From Psychrobacter submarinus (GTDB lineage: Bacteria > Pseudomonadota > Gammaproteobacteria > Pseudomonadales > Moraxellaceae): a stretch of DNA of 64,000 nucleotides. The position numbers and the translations under genes were made by a program. Within the stretch, counting starts at the first letter, position 1; each line of letters starts with the position of its first letter. The notes below the pieces were generated by a model. That model was given only the letters and a program-made list of their open reading frames with translations, was not told where the DNA came from and did no database searches. The DNA is taken from assembly GCF_904846685.1 (NCBI RefSeq), contig NZ_CAJHBQ010000001.1:1240001-1304000 (forward strand). The letters run 5' to 3'. This document shows, piece after piece, positions 18,223 through 27,310 of the stretch.

Positions 18223-18786
18223 ATGCAATATTGTCTCGAGTGTGGTCATGAAGCCGAGCGCAAAATCCCCCCTACGGATAATATGCCGCGCTTAGTCTGT
18301 CCTAACTGTAACTACATTCACTACGAAAACCCTAAGATGATCTGCGGGTCGCTAGTGATTTATGAAGACAAAGTGCTCTTATGTCGCCGTGCTATCGAGC
18401 CGCAATATGGCCTTTGGACGTTGCCAGCAGGATTTATGGAAAATGGTGAAACCATGGCAGAAGGCGCGGCGCGCGAGAGCTTTGAGGAAGCCGATGCAGT
18501 GGTCATTAACCCGCAGCTTTATTGTCTTTATGATATCCCTGATATCGGTCAGATCTATGTGATTTACTTAAACGATCTAAAAGACGGCGCTTATGGTATT
18601 GGCTCTGAGAGCTTAGATAGCGCGCTATTTAAAGAAGAAGATATCCCGTGGGATGAGATCGCTTTTGAGGCGGTGAGACGCACACTCAACAACTACTTCG
18701 CCGATCGCAAACAGTTCGATAAGCGTGAAGACTTCCCGATTCATCAAGATCAGATTGCCAAAGACAAAAGCATTAAGCGTTATTAA
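18223..18786 (+). CDS. Nudix hydrolase with N-terminal zinc ribbon
   Basis: The 187-residue protein begins with a CxxC...CxxC zinc ribbon (CLECGHE and CPNCNYIHYENP), then a Nudix domain with the box GFMENGETMAEGAARESFEEADA. This layout matches NADH pyrophosphatase-like proteins of the small ADP-ribose/NUDT14-type group, shorter than E. coli NudC. The likely activity is hydrolysis of a nucleoside diphosphate linked to another moiety; the substrate is not deducible. The sequence YENPKM is a conserved linker in this group. It ends at a strong bidirectional terminator shared with the convergent protease gene. Confidence 0.88.
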   Translation: MQYCLECGHEAERKIPPTDNMPRLVCPNCNYIHYENPKMICGSLVIYEDKVLLCRRAIEPQYGLWTLPAGFMENGETMAEGAARESFEEADAVVINPQLYCLYDIPDIGQIYVIYLNDLKDGAYGIGSESLDSALFKEEDIPWDEIAFEAVRRTLNNYFADRKQFDKREDFPIHQDQIAKDKSIKRY

Positions 18787-18819
18787 CACTTAACTGTAAT
18801 AGCTTATCGCTTAACGCAA

Positions 18820-18846
18820 AAAAGCCAAGCATCGTGCTTGGCTTTT
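18820..18846. terminator. Bidirectional terminator between Nudix and M16 protease genes
   Basis: A 12-bp perfect stem, AAAAGCCAAGCA with TGCTTGGCTTTT, has a 3-nt loop with A-run and T-run on opposite sides. It can therefore serve both convergent genes. Confidence 0.9.
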
Positions 18847-18870
18847 CTTCTTTTCAAATATCAGTAACGG

Positions 18871-21800
18871 CTAACTGTTAATTTTACAAACCTTAAAGCC
18901 CAGATCTTTTACGCTGTCCTCTTTATCATAAGGCGCTAGCACCGCACGCACGTGCTGTTGGCCTTGCAGGTACTGCTTAGCCACACGCTGTATATCATCA
19001 ATAGTCACCGCCAAAATAGCGGCGCGCATCTTACGCTGCCAGTCCTCGCCACGATTATGCAGATTGGCAAAGCAAGCCTTAATCGCCTCCCCTGCTGGCG
19101 AGCCGGGCTTATCCATACCCGAGATGATGCCCAGTATCGCCTCTTCTAGCTGCTCAGCGCTTTGCGGCTCACTCAGTAACCACTCGATACTGGCCTCAAA
19201 GTGCGCAAAAGTCTCAGCGCAGTGCGGGTCACGGTAGCTGAAAAACTTAAAGGCACAAGCATTAGCATCATAGCCGGCGCCGCCGCCATACGCGCCGCCG
19301 CGCTCACGAATGGCACTATGCAAGTAGCCATTACGTAAATAAGGCGCAAGCACCATAAGCGCTGCTGTATCTGGATGGTCAGCAGCAGGTACGCTATAAG
19401 CGCTAGCGTTGTGATAGACGTTAGTCGCAACCAGCCAAGCTAAGTCCTCAGCGATAGGGTCACTCTCCAGCGCCTTGACAGCATCTGGCTCGCCGTCTAG
19501 CGCTGGATCTAATTCAAGCTGAGTAAACTCACTTGGGATATTCTCCTCTATCTGCTTAGCATTTACTGTGGATGCCTTAACGTCCTGCCAGCTATCTACA
19601 ATCAGATCGCTTAAGCGCTCGGTTTGCTCGGCCTCACAGATGATAACGGCGTGCTTAGGCAGGCTCAGCAAGCGCTGATGCAGCGCCATCAAGCTAGTAG
19701 CCAGCTCATCCCATTTGTTATCGTCATCACTTGCATGGGCTAAGAAGTCTTTTAGGGCATTAAGCGCGGGCAGACCGCTACGGACATACTCTAGCTGCGC
19801 TTGACGGCTCATCGCTCGGCTCGCCGTTTGTAATGCGTAGGCATGGCCTGCACTGGCCAGACGCGACTGCCAACTGGCCTGACGCTGCTGCAAAATCTCC
19901 TTGATACGGTCATGCTCTTCAAAGACACTATGCTGCATCACCTCTTTTAGCAAGTCTATCGCTTCCGTCTTACGGTTCAATGCGCGAGTTGCCACCACAA
20001 AGTAGCTGCTAATCGCATGACTGTCATCGATAGCAGTACGTTGGCTGATACGGGCGGTCACGCCTGATGAGTGCGCCGCCTGCTTCGCTTGCATCTCATA
20101 AGCGTCAAGCTCATCTGTACCGAGCTCTGAGAGTAAACTTAAATAAATCGGCAGCAGCGGATGATTAATCACCTCGTTCACTGGCAGGTTGCTCGTATCC
20201 TGATTGCCAATCGCATCAGTCAACGGCACAATCACTTGATAATAATACAAGCCATTAGTGCCTGCCTCGTATTCAAACAAAGTGCTGTCCTGTCCGCTAA
20301 GCATTACTTGCTTTTGCGTGCCTTGCTTAAAACTAATATCGGTTGGTACATCTTCTAAGCCCACTTTAGGTAATAAGCTTAGATCATCAGGCGCAGCTTG
20401 ACGCGCCGCTAGATCTAGCGCTTGCTTTTCAAGGATTGCCTTATCATCTTCGGTCAAATCCATAGCGATAGTATCAAGGCGCACTTGCTCAGCGGCAGCT
20501 AGGCGCGCTGATTTTTCGCTATCAGGAACCAAAGTCACGCGCACTCGGTGATTATTATCGAGTAGATGCGTTTTAATCAAATTAGGCAGCCACTGCTCAT
20601 CTTTTACTTGTTCGCGTAGCCAAGCCAAGTGCTCATCGACCTCCCACACGTCGATAGGATTGCCGTCGTGAATAGCGGTGCTAAAGCCTTCTAACATCAA
20701 GTTTAGACCATAAGGCATACTATCGCCGCCGATATGACGCTGGTCAATCTCGATCTGATGCAGTATTGTCTCGATAGTATCAGAATCGATAGGCTTGCTT
20801 GCGACATCAGCAAGCAAGTCCATAATGCCTTGCTCCACCGCCTCAGCATGTTCAGGCTCAGAGCCGCGCAGACCAGTATAAAACACCATTTCATAATGGC
20901 TATCGTCCAGACCTAGTAGCGGACTGGGCGACGTGCCTAGTGGATGACTATCTAGATAAGCCCGTAGTGGCGAGCCGGCATGCTCGATCAGCACCCCTTC
21001 GAGTAAACGCAGTGCCAAGCGCTGCTTAGGGTTAGTAATCGAAGGCAGTAGCCAAGCGAGGACATGGTGAGTCTGATTAGGACCGGCTTCGTCAGCAGTA
21101 TAAGTATCGACAGCACTAATCGATGCTGACAGACGCACTTCTGGACGCGAAACGTGTTTTTTGCCCGCGGCGAACTGAGTTAACGCATCATCATGAATCC
21201 GCGCTTGCGTCTCAGAGACCGGAATATTACCAAAGCTCATGATGACACTGTTTGCTGGATGATAATGGCTTTGATGAAACGCCACCAGCTCATTATGAGT
21301 CAAGTCAGGAATATCTGCAGGATCACCGCCTGAGTTATAGTGATAAGTCGTCGTTGGGAACAGATGATGGGCAACAGTATGATAGAGCTGATCGATCTCG
21401 CCGCTCATTGCCCCTTTCATCTCATTAAAGACAATGCCCTTAAACTGCGGTTTATCGTCCTCATCTAATTCAACGCGAATACCTTCTTGCGCAAAATCTA
21501 GCGGATGAATATTTGGGAAAAAAGCAGCATCGAGATAGACTTCGAGCAAATTAAAATAATCGTTTTTATTTTGCGTGGCATAAGGATACGCGGTCCAATC
21601 GGCCGCTGTCATCGCATTCATAAAGGTATTTAACGAGCGCTTAATCATCGAAAAGAACGGGTCGCGCACTGGGAATTTCTCGGAGCCGCACAGCGCGACA
21701 TGTTCGAGCACATGCGCTTCACCTTTGGAGTCCATTGGCTGCGTACGAAAGCCCACCAAAAAAGCATTTTCGTCACTAGGATGCGCTAAGTGATAGTGCA

Positions 21801-21921
21801 TAGCGCCCGTTTTGACGTGTTGGCTGATGATGACGTCAATAGAGAGTGCTTCGATGTGACGATGCTCGATAAGCTCAAATGCCGGATGCAGAGTAAGATC
21901 CGCTGTAAATGTATCAGTCAT
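18871..21921 (-). CDS. PreP-type M16C metalloprotease
   Basis: The gene encodes a 1016-residue zinc protease of the pitrilysin superfamily, resembling the mitochondrial/plastid presequence protease PreP and its bacterial relatives. The inverted zinc motif HVLEH lies at residues 70-74 in EAHVLEHVALCGS, followed by FMNAMTAADWTAYPYATQNK and the distal segment FNEMKGAMSGE. Two large halves form a closed chamber that degrades short peptides in relatives. No signal peptide is visible, so it is probably cytoplasmic. Later motif RERGGAYGGGAGYD belongs to the C-terminal half. It is monocistronic by position. Confidence 0.92.
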   Translation of the reverse strand: MTDTFTADLTLHPAFELIEHRHIEALSIDVIISQHVKTGAMHYHLAHPSDENAFLVGFRTQPMDSKGEAHVLEHVALCGSEKFPVRDPFFSMIKRSLNTFMNAMTAADWTAYPYATQNKNDYFNLLEVYLDAAFFPNIHPLDFAQEGIRVELDEDDKPQFKGIVFNEMKGAMSGEIDQLYHTVAHHLFPTTTYHYNSGGDPADIPDLTHNELVAFHQSHYHPANSVIMSFGNIPVSETQARIHDDALTQFAAGKKHVSRPEVRLSASISAVDTYTADEAGPNQTHHVLAWLLPSITNPKQRLALRLLEGVLIEHAGSPLRAYLDSHPLGTSPSPLLGLDDSHYEMVFYTGLRGSEPEHAEAVEQGIMDLLADVASKPIDSDTIETILHQIEIDQRHIGGDSMPYGLNLMLEGFSTAIHDGNPIDVWEVDEHLAWLREQVKDEQWLPNLIKTHLLDNNHRVRVTLVPDSEKSARLAAAEQVRLDTIAMDLTEDDKAILEKQALDLAARQAAPDDLSLLPKVGLEDVPTDISFKQGTQKQVMLSGQDSTLFEYEAGTNGLYYYQVIVPLTDAIGNQDTSNLPVNEVINHPLLPIYLSLLSELGTDELDAYEMQAKQAAHSSGVTARISQRTAIDDSHAISSYFVVATRALNRKTEAIDLLKEVMQHSVFEEHDRIKEILQQRQASWQSRLASAGHAYALQTASRAMSRQAQLEYVRSGLPALNALKDFLAHASDDDNKWDELATSLMALHQRLLSLPKHAVIICEAEQTERLSDLIVDSWQDVKASTVNAKQIEENIPSEFTQLELDPALDGEPDAVKALESDPIAEDLAWLVATNVYHNASAYSVPAADHPDTAALMVLAPYLRNGYLHSAIRERGGAYGGGAGYDANACAFKFFSYRDPHCAETFAHFEASIEWLLSEPQSAEQLEEAILGIISGMDKPGSPAGEAIKACFANLHNRGEDWQRKMRAAILAVTIDDIQRVAKQYLQGQQHVRAVLAPYDKEDSVKDLGFKVCKINS

Positions 21922-22219
21922 AAATATCCTTGTGGCCTATTATTTTGCTCTTTGGTTCGGTGTCTAACTAGTCAGTGCTCTAGTCAGTGCTTTCGATGAA
22001 AAGTGTGTTAAGACGTTTATTAAAAAGTATCGTTGCTGCTAGATGGGGCTAGTAGTTTGATAAGTCAAGCTACAAGCGCTAACGCCCATAACTAGATTGA
22101 CGTGATAAGTCTTAACTTTATAGCGCTATTCATAACCACAATTAAATTATGGATTTTACTTAACAAAGCTCAGCGCTACTGCTACTATGAATGAAAGGAT
22201 GTTAATAAAGGAGTCTACT

Positions 22220-22681
22220 ATGGGTTACCAACATATCTTATTAGTCACCGACTTGCTATCGGATGCCGACATCGTCGCACAAAGAGCGAAACGCGTGCTT
22301 GCCGGCTCGCCTGAGGCGAAATTATCAGTACTACACATCGTTGAAGACGATATGGTGCGCTTCGGTTATGAGCTGGTACCCGCGTCGAGCCTATCTGGCG
22401 AAACAGATGGCGAGCACTGGCAAGAAGCCAGAGCAAAACTGGCACAATTTCTTGATCGTAATGAGCTTAATGCGGTCAACTCTGAGGTGACAGCAGCGAT
22501 CTCTAACGACCAAGGCATCGTCAACTACTGCAATAACAAGAACGTTGACCTGCTCATTATCGGACGCCATGAGCGCCGAGGTATCGCGGCTTGGCTAGTC
22601 GGCGCGACTGCAGACAATATCTTGCCTAATGCACCTTGTGACAGCTTAGTCGTCAAGCTCGATCAGCCAGTAGCGACTTAA
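22220..22681 (+). CDS. Universal stress protein, UspA family (first of tandem pair)
   Basis: The 153-residue product is a small UspA-fold protein: YQHILLVTDL at the start, HIVEDD, the GRHERRGIAAWLVGATADNIL glycine loop and the terminal PCDSLVV strand. The ATG at 22220 follows AAAGGAG with a six-base gap and matches the start of the next gene, so I prefer it to the in-frame ATG at 22187. UspA proteins are usually dimeric and raised during stress and growth arrest. The product is close in sequence to that of the following gene, so the pair arose by tandem duplication. Confidence 0.9.
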   Translation: MGYQHILLVTDLLSDADIVAQRAKRVLAGSPEAKLSVLHIVEDDMVRFGYELVPASSLSGETDGEHWQEARAKLAQFLDRNELNAVNSEVTAAISNDQGIVNYCNNKNVDLLIIGRHERRGIAAWLVGATADNILPNAPCDSLVVKLDQPVAT

Positions 22682-22734
22682 CAGCGGCTATTAGTAGTGC
22701 TATAGTAGATATCATCAGCCACAAGGAAGACTCT

Positions 22735-23190
22735 ATGAGTTATCAACATATTTTATTAGTTACTGATCTTTTACCAGATGCTGATATCGTGGCCCAAAAA
22801 GCTAAGCATATCGTCTCTAACCGCCCGAACTCTAAGTTATCGGTACTACATATCGTAAAAGACACCATGGTTGGCTTCGGCTATGAGCTGGTGCCAGCGT
22901 CTAGTCTCTACGATGAGATCGATGATGAACGTTGCCAAGAGGCACGCGCTAAGCTAGCGCAGTTTTTGGATCGCAATGAGCTAAATGTAGTCAACTCGCA
23001 AGTGACTACCGCTATCTCTAGCAGCGAAGGTATCGTTAATTATTGTCACAAACACGAAGTCGATTTATTAGTCATAGGTCGCCATGAGCGCCACGGTATC
23101 GTTGCTTGGCTGAGCGGTGCCACCGCTGATAACATCTTGCCTAATGTACCTTGCGATAGCTTAGTGGTTCGGCTTGATAAACCAGATTAA
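22735..23190 (+). CDS. Universal stress protein, UspA family (second of tandem pair)
   Basis: The 151-residue product has the same layout as the gene 53 bp upstream: YQHILLVTDLLPDADIVAQKAK, HIVKDTMVGFGYELVPASSL, LDRNELNVVNS and GRHERHGIVAWLSGATADNILPN. The copies have diverged mainly between residues 50 and 70. The ATG follows AAGGAAGACTCT. The pair is probably co-transcribed and ends at the hairpin at 23247-23280. Confidence 0.9.
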   Translation: MSYQHILLVTDLLPDADIVAQKAKHIVSNRPNSKLSVLHIVKDTMVGFGYELVPASSLYDEIDDERCQEARAKLAQFLDRNELNVVNSQVTTAISSSEGIVNYCHKHEVDLLVIGRHERHGIVAWLSGATADNILPNVPCDSLVVRLDKPD

Positions 23191-23246
23191 TCAAGCGTCA
23201 TTCTATCCGTTTATTCGCATTTAAATCGAAAGACTAACTCTCAAAC

Positions 23247-23280
23247 AAAAGCGTTGTGTAGCAGCTACACAGCGCTTTTT
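23247..23280 (+). terminator. Terminator after the uspA pair
   Basis: AAAAGCGTTGTGTAGC pairs with GCTACACAGCGCTTTTT, with one mismatch in the stem and a run of T after it. It may also act for the minus-strand LysR gene ending at 23322. Confidence 0.85.
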
Positions 23281-23321
23281 GCTGGCGCGATAAAGGTTGC
23301 GCTAAAGGTATAACGCTGCAT

Positions 23322-24254
23322 TTACTGAATAATATCAATAAAGGTCTGCCAAATCGGGCTTTGATGCCGGGCTTTGTGCCAAACTAGCCACCAAGTCCTT
23401 CTTAGATCTATTCCCTTAATTTTGACAGGTACTAGACTTGCCTCCGCAAGCTCTTTTTCGATGACGTGCTGCGAGAGACAGCCCAGTCCTATATCGGTGT
23501 TGACCATATTTTTTATCGCTTCTGACTGCGCGATGGCCCGAACCACCTCCGCACCGGGTAGATACTGCAATAACTGCTCATCAATGATTTGCCGAGTGCC
23601 TGAGCCTACTTCTCGCACGAGTAAGGGCAGCTTTGAGAGCTGCTCGGTGGTCAGCTCATAACCGCCGCCCGCTTCGTTATAATTACTCAATCCTTTTAGC
23701 CACCGGCTATCACGCTTGGCGAAGACCATCAAAGTGTCAGTACGCCAAGCGCGCTGCTCCAGCACTTTGCTATCGCTCGGCCTTGGCATACCTTCTACAA
23801 GCGCGATGTCGATATTAAGCTGTTCAATCTCGCTGATGACTTCGCGCGTATTGGCGATATACAGCTCGATGCTGGCTTTGGGCAGCGCTTCATATACCTG
23901 AGCCACGAGCTCGGGCAACACATAATTGCCGATAGTAGTACTCGCGCCAATATGCAACTGACCGGCTTGATGCTTATGATAATGCTCAAGGGTAAGCGCT
24001 TGTCCTAATATAGCCTGTGCTTGTACGTAAACAGCTTGGGCATTGCGATGAGGATTGAGGTTACGGCCTACCCGCTCAAATAGCGGCATCTGTAGGCGCT
24101 CTTCTAACGCGGCCAAAGCACTACTGACCGCTGACTGCGACAAGTGCAGCTGCTCGCTAGCACGGCTTGTACTGCCCGTCTGATAAATACTGACAAAGAC
24201 TGCCAGCTGTTTTAGGGTAATTTTTGGCAGTGTCTGGCTAGATTTGTCCGTCAA
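23322..24254 (-). CDS. LysR-family transcriptional regulator, YeiE-like
   Basis: The 310-residue protein has an N-terminal winged helix-turn-helix (about 12-70: LKQLAVFVSIYQTGSTSRASEQLHLSQSAVSSALAALEERL), then a periplasmic-binding-protein-like effector domain that begins LHIGASTTIGNYVLPELV. The GASTTIGNY motif is typical of the YeiE/CbbR/CysB-like branch. It is divergent from a YeiH-type transporter gene, exactly as yeiE and yeiH are paired in E. coli, so it probably controls that gene and itself from the 261-bp shared region. The effector is unknown; sulfite has been proposed for E. coli YeiE. Confidence 0.88.
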   Translation of the reverse strand: MTDKSSQTLPKITLKQLAVFVSIYQTGSTSRASEQLHLSQSAVSSALAALEERLQMPLFERVGRNLNPHRNAQAVYVQAQAILGQALTLEHYHKHQAGQLHIGASTTIGNYVLPELVAQVYEALPKASIELYIANTREVISEIEQLNIDIALVEGMPRPSDSKVLEQRAWRTDTLMVFAKRDSRWLKGLSNYNEAGGGYELTTEQLSKLPLLVREVGSGTRQIIDEQLLQYLPGAEVVRAIAQSEAIKNMVNTDIGLGCLSQHVIEKELAEASLVPVKIKGIDLRRTWWLVWHKARHQSPIWQTFIDIIQ

Positions 24255-24515
24255 AATAAGCGTCCTGTAACAAGTGAGTCATTGATAGATAGAGACAAGC
24301 AAACTTATAGGTATCCAAGCTTTTCGCTTTCTTTTACCCAAAAAATCGATAATTCCTATCTCATCAATCTGTTTTTATTATATATGAGCTTTACTTATAA
24401 TATCCATACATAAGCTAATGCCTGTCAAAACTATTAACAATTACGATGGCAACGCCTTAAAGCAACCTCAATAACAGCAGTCAATAAGCAAAAAAACGCC
24501 CGTTAGGATCTAAAT

Positions 24516-25598
24516 ATGCCCTCTTTTATACAAGCCATAACTGATTATGTGCCTCGGTCTCGGCATCTAGCAGGGCTGATCGCCGTGCTCATCGGTAGCT
24601 TGTTTTGCTTATGGCTAAATACGAGCTTGGACGTCTGGAGTCACGGGCGCATTATTGGCTTATCCTCGTTAACGCTAGCGATTTTGATCGGTATGGTACT
24701 GGGCAATACTATTTATCCCAAGTTTGCGCCAAGTTTGGCAGCTGGCGTTGGTTTTGCCAAAGGAAAACTCTTGCGCTTAGCGATTATATTTTATGGCTTC
24801 AAATTGACTTTGACAGAAGTGGCTGGCGTTGGTATGCCAGCGGTATTAAGCGACGCGTTAGTGCTGAGCTCCACCTTTTTATTGACCTATTGGATCGGTA
24901 CTAAGCTGTTAAAGGTCGATAAAGAGACGACGTTGCTCATTGGTTCTGGCGCAAGTATCTGCGGGGCGGCGGCGGTTATTGCCGCGGAGCCTGTCATCAA
25001 AGCTGAAGCGCACAAAGTTACTATTGCGGTGGCAACCGTTGTTGTTTTCGGTACGATTGCCATGCTGCTGTATCCCTTTCTCTATCATCTCGGCTGGCTA
25101 CAAGTGTGGCTGTCACCGCAAGATTATGGCATCTATACCGGCTCTACCATTCATGAAGTGGCGCAAGTCGTCGTCGCGGGCAACACCATCAGCGCAGAGG
25201 TTGGCGATACGGCAGTGGTGACTAAGATGATCCGCGTGATGATGCTTGCACCATTTTTATTGATTTTGTCCTTTCTGCTCACCAAAAGCGGTAATGGCAA
25301 AGGAGAAAAACTACCCGTTATGAGCCGAGTCAAGCAAGTCAAAGTACCTTGGTTTGCTTTCATTTTTATCTTAATCGTGCTGCTACATACTTGGCTGAAT
25401 ATGTCAGATAGCTTTGAGAGTACTATGGTCCTGCTCGATGATATACTGCTGACTATGGCAATGTTTGCGTTAGGACTCACCACGCATCTCAGTGCGATCA
25501 AGCAAGCAGGCTCTAAGCCGCTTATTTTAGGCGCGATTATGTTTGGCTGGTTACTCCTTGGCGGTGGTCTAATTAATATAGGTATTAGCTTTATTTAG
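24516..25598 (+). CDS. yeiH: YeiH-family putative sulfate/sulfite export protein
   Basis: The 360-residue polytopic membrane protein of the YeiH/YadS family (UPF0324) has about ten helices. Family signatures are LAILIGMVLGNTIYPKF, GASICGAAAVIAAEPVIKA, STIHEVAQVVVAG and the C-terminal FALGLTTHLSAIKQAG. The family is annotated as a putative sulfate exporter, but transport has rarely been shown. The divergent LysR gene is its likely regulator. It ends near a terminator shared with the convergent cold-shock gene. Confidence 0.87.
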   Translation: MPSFIQAITDYVPRSRHLAGLIAVLIGSLFCLWLNTSLDVWSHGRIIGLSSLTLAILIGMVLGNTIYPKFAPSLAAGVGFAKGKLLRLAIIFYGFKLTLTEVAGVGMPAVLSDALVLSSTFLLTYWIGTKLLKVDKETTLLIGSGASICGAAAVIAAEPVIKAEAHKVTIAVATVVVFGTIAMLLYPFLYHLGWLQVWLSPQDYGIYTGSTIHEVAQVVVAGNTISAEVGDTAVVTKMIRVMMLAPFLLILSFLLTKSGNGKGEKLPVMSRVKQVKVPWFAFIFILIVLLHTWLNMSDSFESTMVLLDDILLTMAMFALGLTTHLSAIKQAGSKPLILGAIMFGWLLLGGGLINIGISFI

Positions 25599-25675
25599 CC
25601 GCTATCGGCGGGTTATGCTTTGCATGCAACCCATAAGAGGGATAGCTCTCGACAGCCAAACCTTAAACGGCAGGC

Positions 25676-25708
25676 ATAAAAAAACGAACCCTAAGGTTCG
25701 CTTTTTTT
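25676..25708. terminator. Bidirectional terminator between yeiH and csp
   Basis: The stem CGAACC/GGTTCG has a four-base CTAA loop. A-rich and T-rich flanks on the two sides make it work in both directions for the convergent genes. Confidence 0.85.
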
Positions 25709-25747
25709 ACATCTATTTATCTAATAGCTTGTCAATAAAAAGACAAT

Positions 25748-25957
25748 TTAGATAGCAACGATGTTATGTGCTTGTGGGCCTTTTTGGCCTTGAGTTACAG
25801 TAAACTCAACTTCTTGGCCTTCAGCCAAAGTTTTGAAACCAGAACCAGAGATTTCGCTGTAATGAGCAAAAACGTCTGCGCCGTTTTCTGGAGCGATAAA
25901 ACCAAAGCCTTTAGCTTCGTTGAACCACTTAACTGTACCTTTTTGAACGTCTGACAT
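25748..25957 (-). CDS. Cold shock protein, CspA family
   Basis: The 69-residue single cold-shock domain has both RNA-binding motifs, KGFGFI (RNP1) and DVFAHY (RNP2). It begins [20 protein letters not shown]. The ATG at 25957 follows AGGAT; a longer open frame starting at 26014 is leader sequence, not protein. Proteins of this family bind single-stranded RNA/DNA and melt mRNA structure. A promoter at 26105-26133 implies a leader of roughly 140 nt, as in regulated csp genes. Whether it is cold-induced cannot be told from sequence. Confidence 0.95.
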   Translation of the reverse strand: MSDVQKGTVKWFNEAKGFGFIAPENGADVFAHYSEISGSGFKTLAEGQEVEFTVTQGQKGPQAHNIVAI

Positions 25958-26104
25958 GTTGATAATCCTACTTTTTAATTTATTGATGGTCTCATTGACC
26001 GGTAACGCTTGCAAATAGCTACTGACGATAAATATTAAAACGAAGGATTATAACTAATACTACGAGGTAATGATTTGTGCAGAACTGCTCTTAAGCTTGT
26101 GCGT

Positions 26105-26133
26105 ATTATAAAAGGCTTATCGTACTATCGCAA
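26105..26133 (-). promoter_or_regulatory. Predicted sigma-70 promoter of the csp gene
   Basis: On the minus strand TTGCGA (26133-26128) is followed after 17 bp by a perfect TATAAT (26110-26105). Transcription would begin near 26098 and give an untranslated leader of about 140 nt. Confidence 0.65.
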
Positions 26134-26196
26134 GTGATATATGGCTTTTTGTGTAACTGGTTACAAATCAGCGTTTTTTTGCGCTAACTTATTGGT

Positions 26197-26619
26197 TTAT
26201 TGAGCATTTGGCAAGCGAAAAAGGTAAATAGCAACCCCTGTACAGACCACTGCGACAAGCCACGCTATCCAAATCAAACCCTCAGGCAAGCGATAAAACA
26301 GCATAGCTGTCGATATCGCCATCATGATGGTCGCAAGCCACTTAGCATAAAGCGGTACTGCATGATTTTCTTCCCAATCACGGACGTACTTGCCGAAGTA
26401 TTTATGATTAATCAGCCAAAAGTGAAAGCGTCTTGAGCTGCGCGCCCAGCACCCTGCTGCCAACAGTATAAAAGGCGCAGTCGGCATCACTGGTAATACT
26501 ACGCCAATGATACCCAGTACAAAAAACAACCAGCCTAGTATCACAAACGTCCAGCGCAGCGCCGCGCTGTTAGACTGATTGGTCTTGGGACGATAATAAA
26601 AGGCTTTTTTGTCGGTCAT
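26197..26619 (-). CDS. YbaN-family (DUF454) inner membrane protein
   Basis: The 140-residue protein matches DUF454: an N-terminal helix with GWLFFVLGIIGVVLPVMPTAPFILLAAGCWARSS, then a conserved cytoplasmic stretch HFWLINHKYFGKYVRDWEE, then two C-terminal helices. The family includes E. coli YbaN; its function is not known. It starts with a basic, polar tail. The gene stands alone upstream of csp on the same strand. Confidence 0.88.
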   Translation of the reverse strand: MTDKKAFYYRPKTNQSNSAALRWTFVILGWLFFVLGIIGVVLPVMPTAPFILLAAGCWARSSRRFHFWLINHKYFGKYVRDWEENHAVPLYAKWLATIMMAISTAMLFYRLPEGLIWIAWLVAVVCTGVAIYLFRLPNAQ

Positions 26620-26767
26620 ATTGATTACATCAATGCTAGTAGGCGTTTAAGAGCTATTTTTATAAAAAAATAATCATGCAATAAAGACTCATTTGGCTCA
26701 ATATTGTTTTTGCGTTTTTATGTGGTTATTTCATGTCTAGCGGTCTGCCTCTACCATCTGCCCATAA

Positions 26768-26802
26768 AAAAACCACTACTAGCAAAGGCTAAAGTGGTTT
26801 TT
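26768..26802. terminator. Terminator hairpin near 26.8 kb
   Basis: AAAAACCACT and AGTGGTTTTT form a 10-bp stem with a 15-nt loop and flanking A/T runs. It lies just downstream of the minus-strand membrane protein gene (stop at 26822). Confidence 0.8.
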
Positions 26803-26821
26803 GCTTCATCATAGAAACGAC

Positions 26822-27310
26822 TTATACTAATAGCAGCACAATCACCGTAAAGATAACGAAGTAAACAAAGACGCCAGCGGTCGCATAAAACGTCTTAATC
26901 TCTTTATTATTAATCTTAATCTTACTGAGCGTCGTGCCAAGCTTGAGCATAGAGATGGCAAAAAAGTAAAACGCCAAAGCCAGTAGCGTGATACTGATAA
27001 TAAAGATCACCACGGGAGCGACGATACCAAAAAAGGTCTCGGTGCCCGGGAACAGTATCTTACCTTTGATCACCAGTATCAGTAGTACGGCAGCCAGCCC
27101 CGACGCCGAGGCATGAAAAAAGATAATATCGTGCCAAGAAGCATTCGTTCTATAAAAGCTATTTTCGATACCGAAATGACTATCAGCATGGTCCACCTCA
27201 GTCGCCCCTCTTTTTCCGACGGCTCGATAGGCGTTTATCTTACTGACTGTAATCAGGAAGGTAAAAAAGGTAAAGGCAATCCACAAAAAGACGTACAAGT
27301 TCAAGCTCAT
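26822..27310 (-). CDS. Small membrane protein of unknown function, 162 aa
   Basis: There are four predicted membrane helices: LYVFLWIAFTFFTFLITV at the N-terminus, IIFFHASASGLAAVLLILVI, a long GIVAPVVIFIISITLLALAFYFFAI and VFVYFVIFTVIVLLLV at the very end. Between helices 1 and 2 lies a polar stretch with several His residues (EVDHADSHFG). I do not recognise the family. The product is probably a real gene, because it has a terminator, core-like codon use and a hydrophobic pattern with turns. Confidence 0.7.
   Translation of the reverse strand: MSLNLYVFLWIAFTFFTFLITVSKINAYRAVGKRGATEVDHADSHFGIENSFYRTNASWHDIIFFHASASGLAAVLLILVIKGKILFPGTETFFGIVAPVVIFIISITLLALAFYFFAISMLKLGTTLSKIKINNKEIKTFYATAGVFVYFVIFTVIVLLLV

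Noticed and set aside
22187..22219. 11-codon N-terminal extension of the first UspA
   Set aside because: The ATG at 22220 has the better ribosome site and matches the family start.
25958..26014. 19-codon N-terminal extension of the cold-shock protein
   Set aside because: Family members begin at MSDVQKG; the extra codons are part of the untranslated leader.
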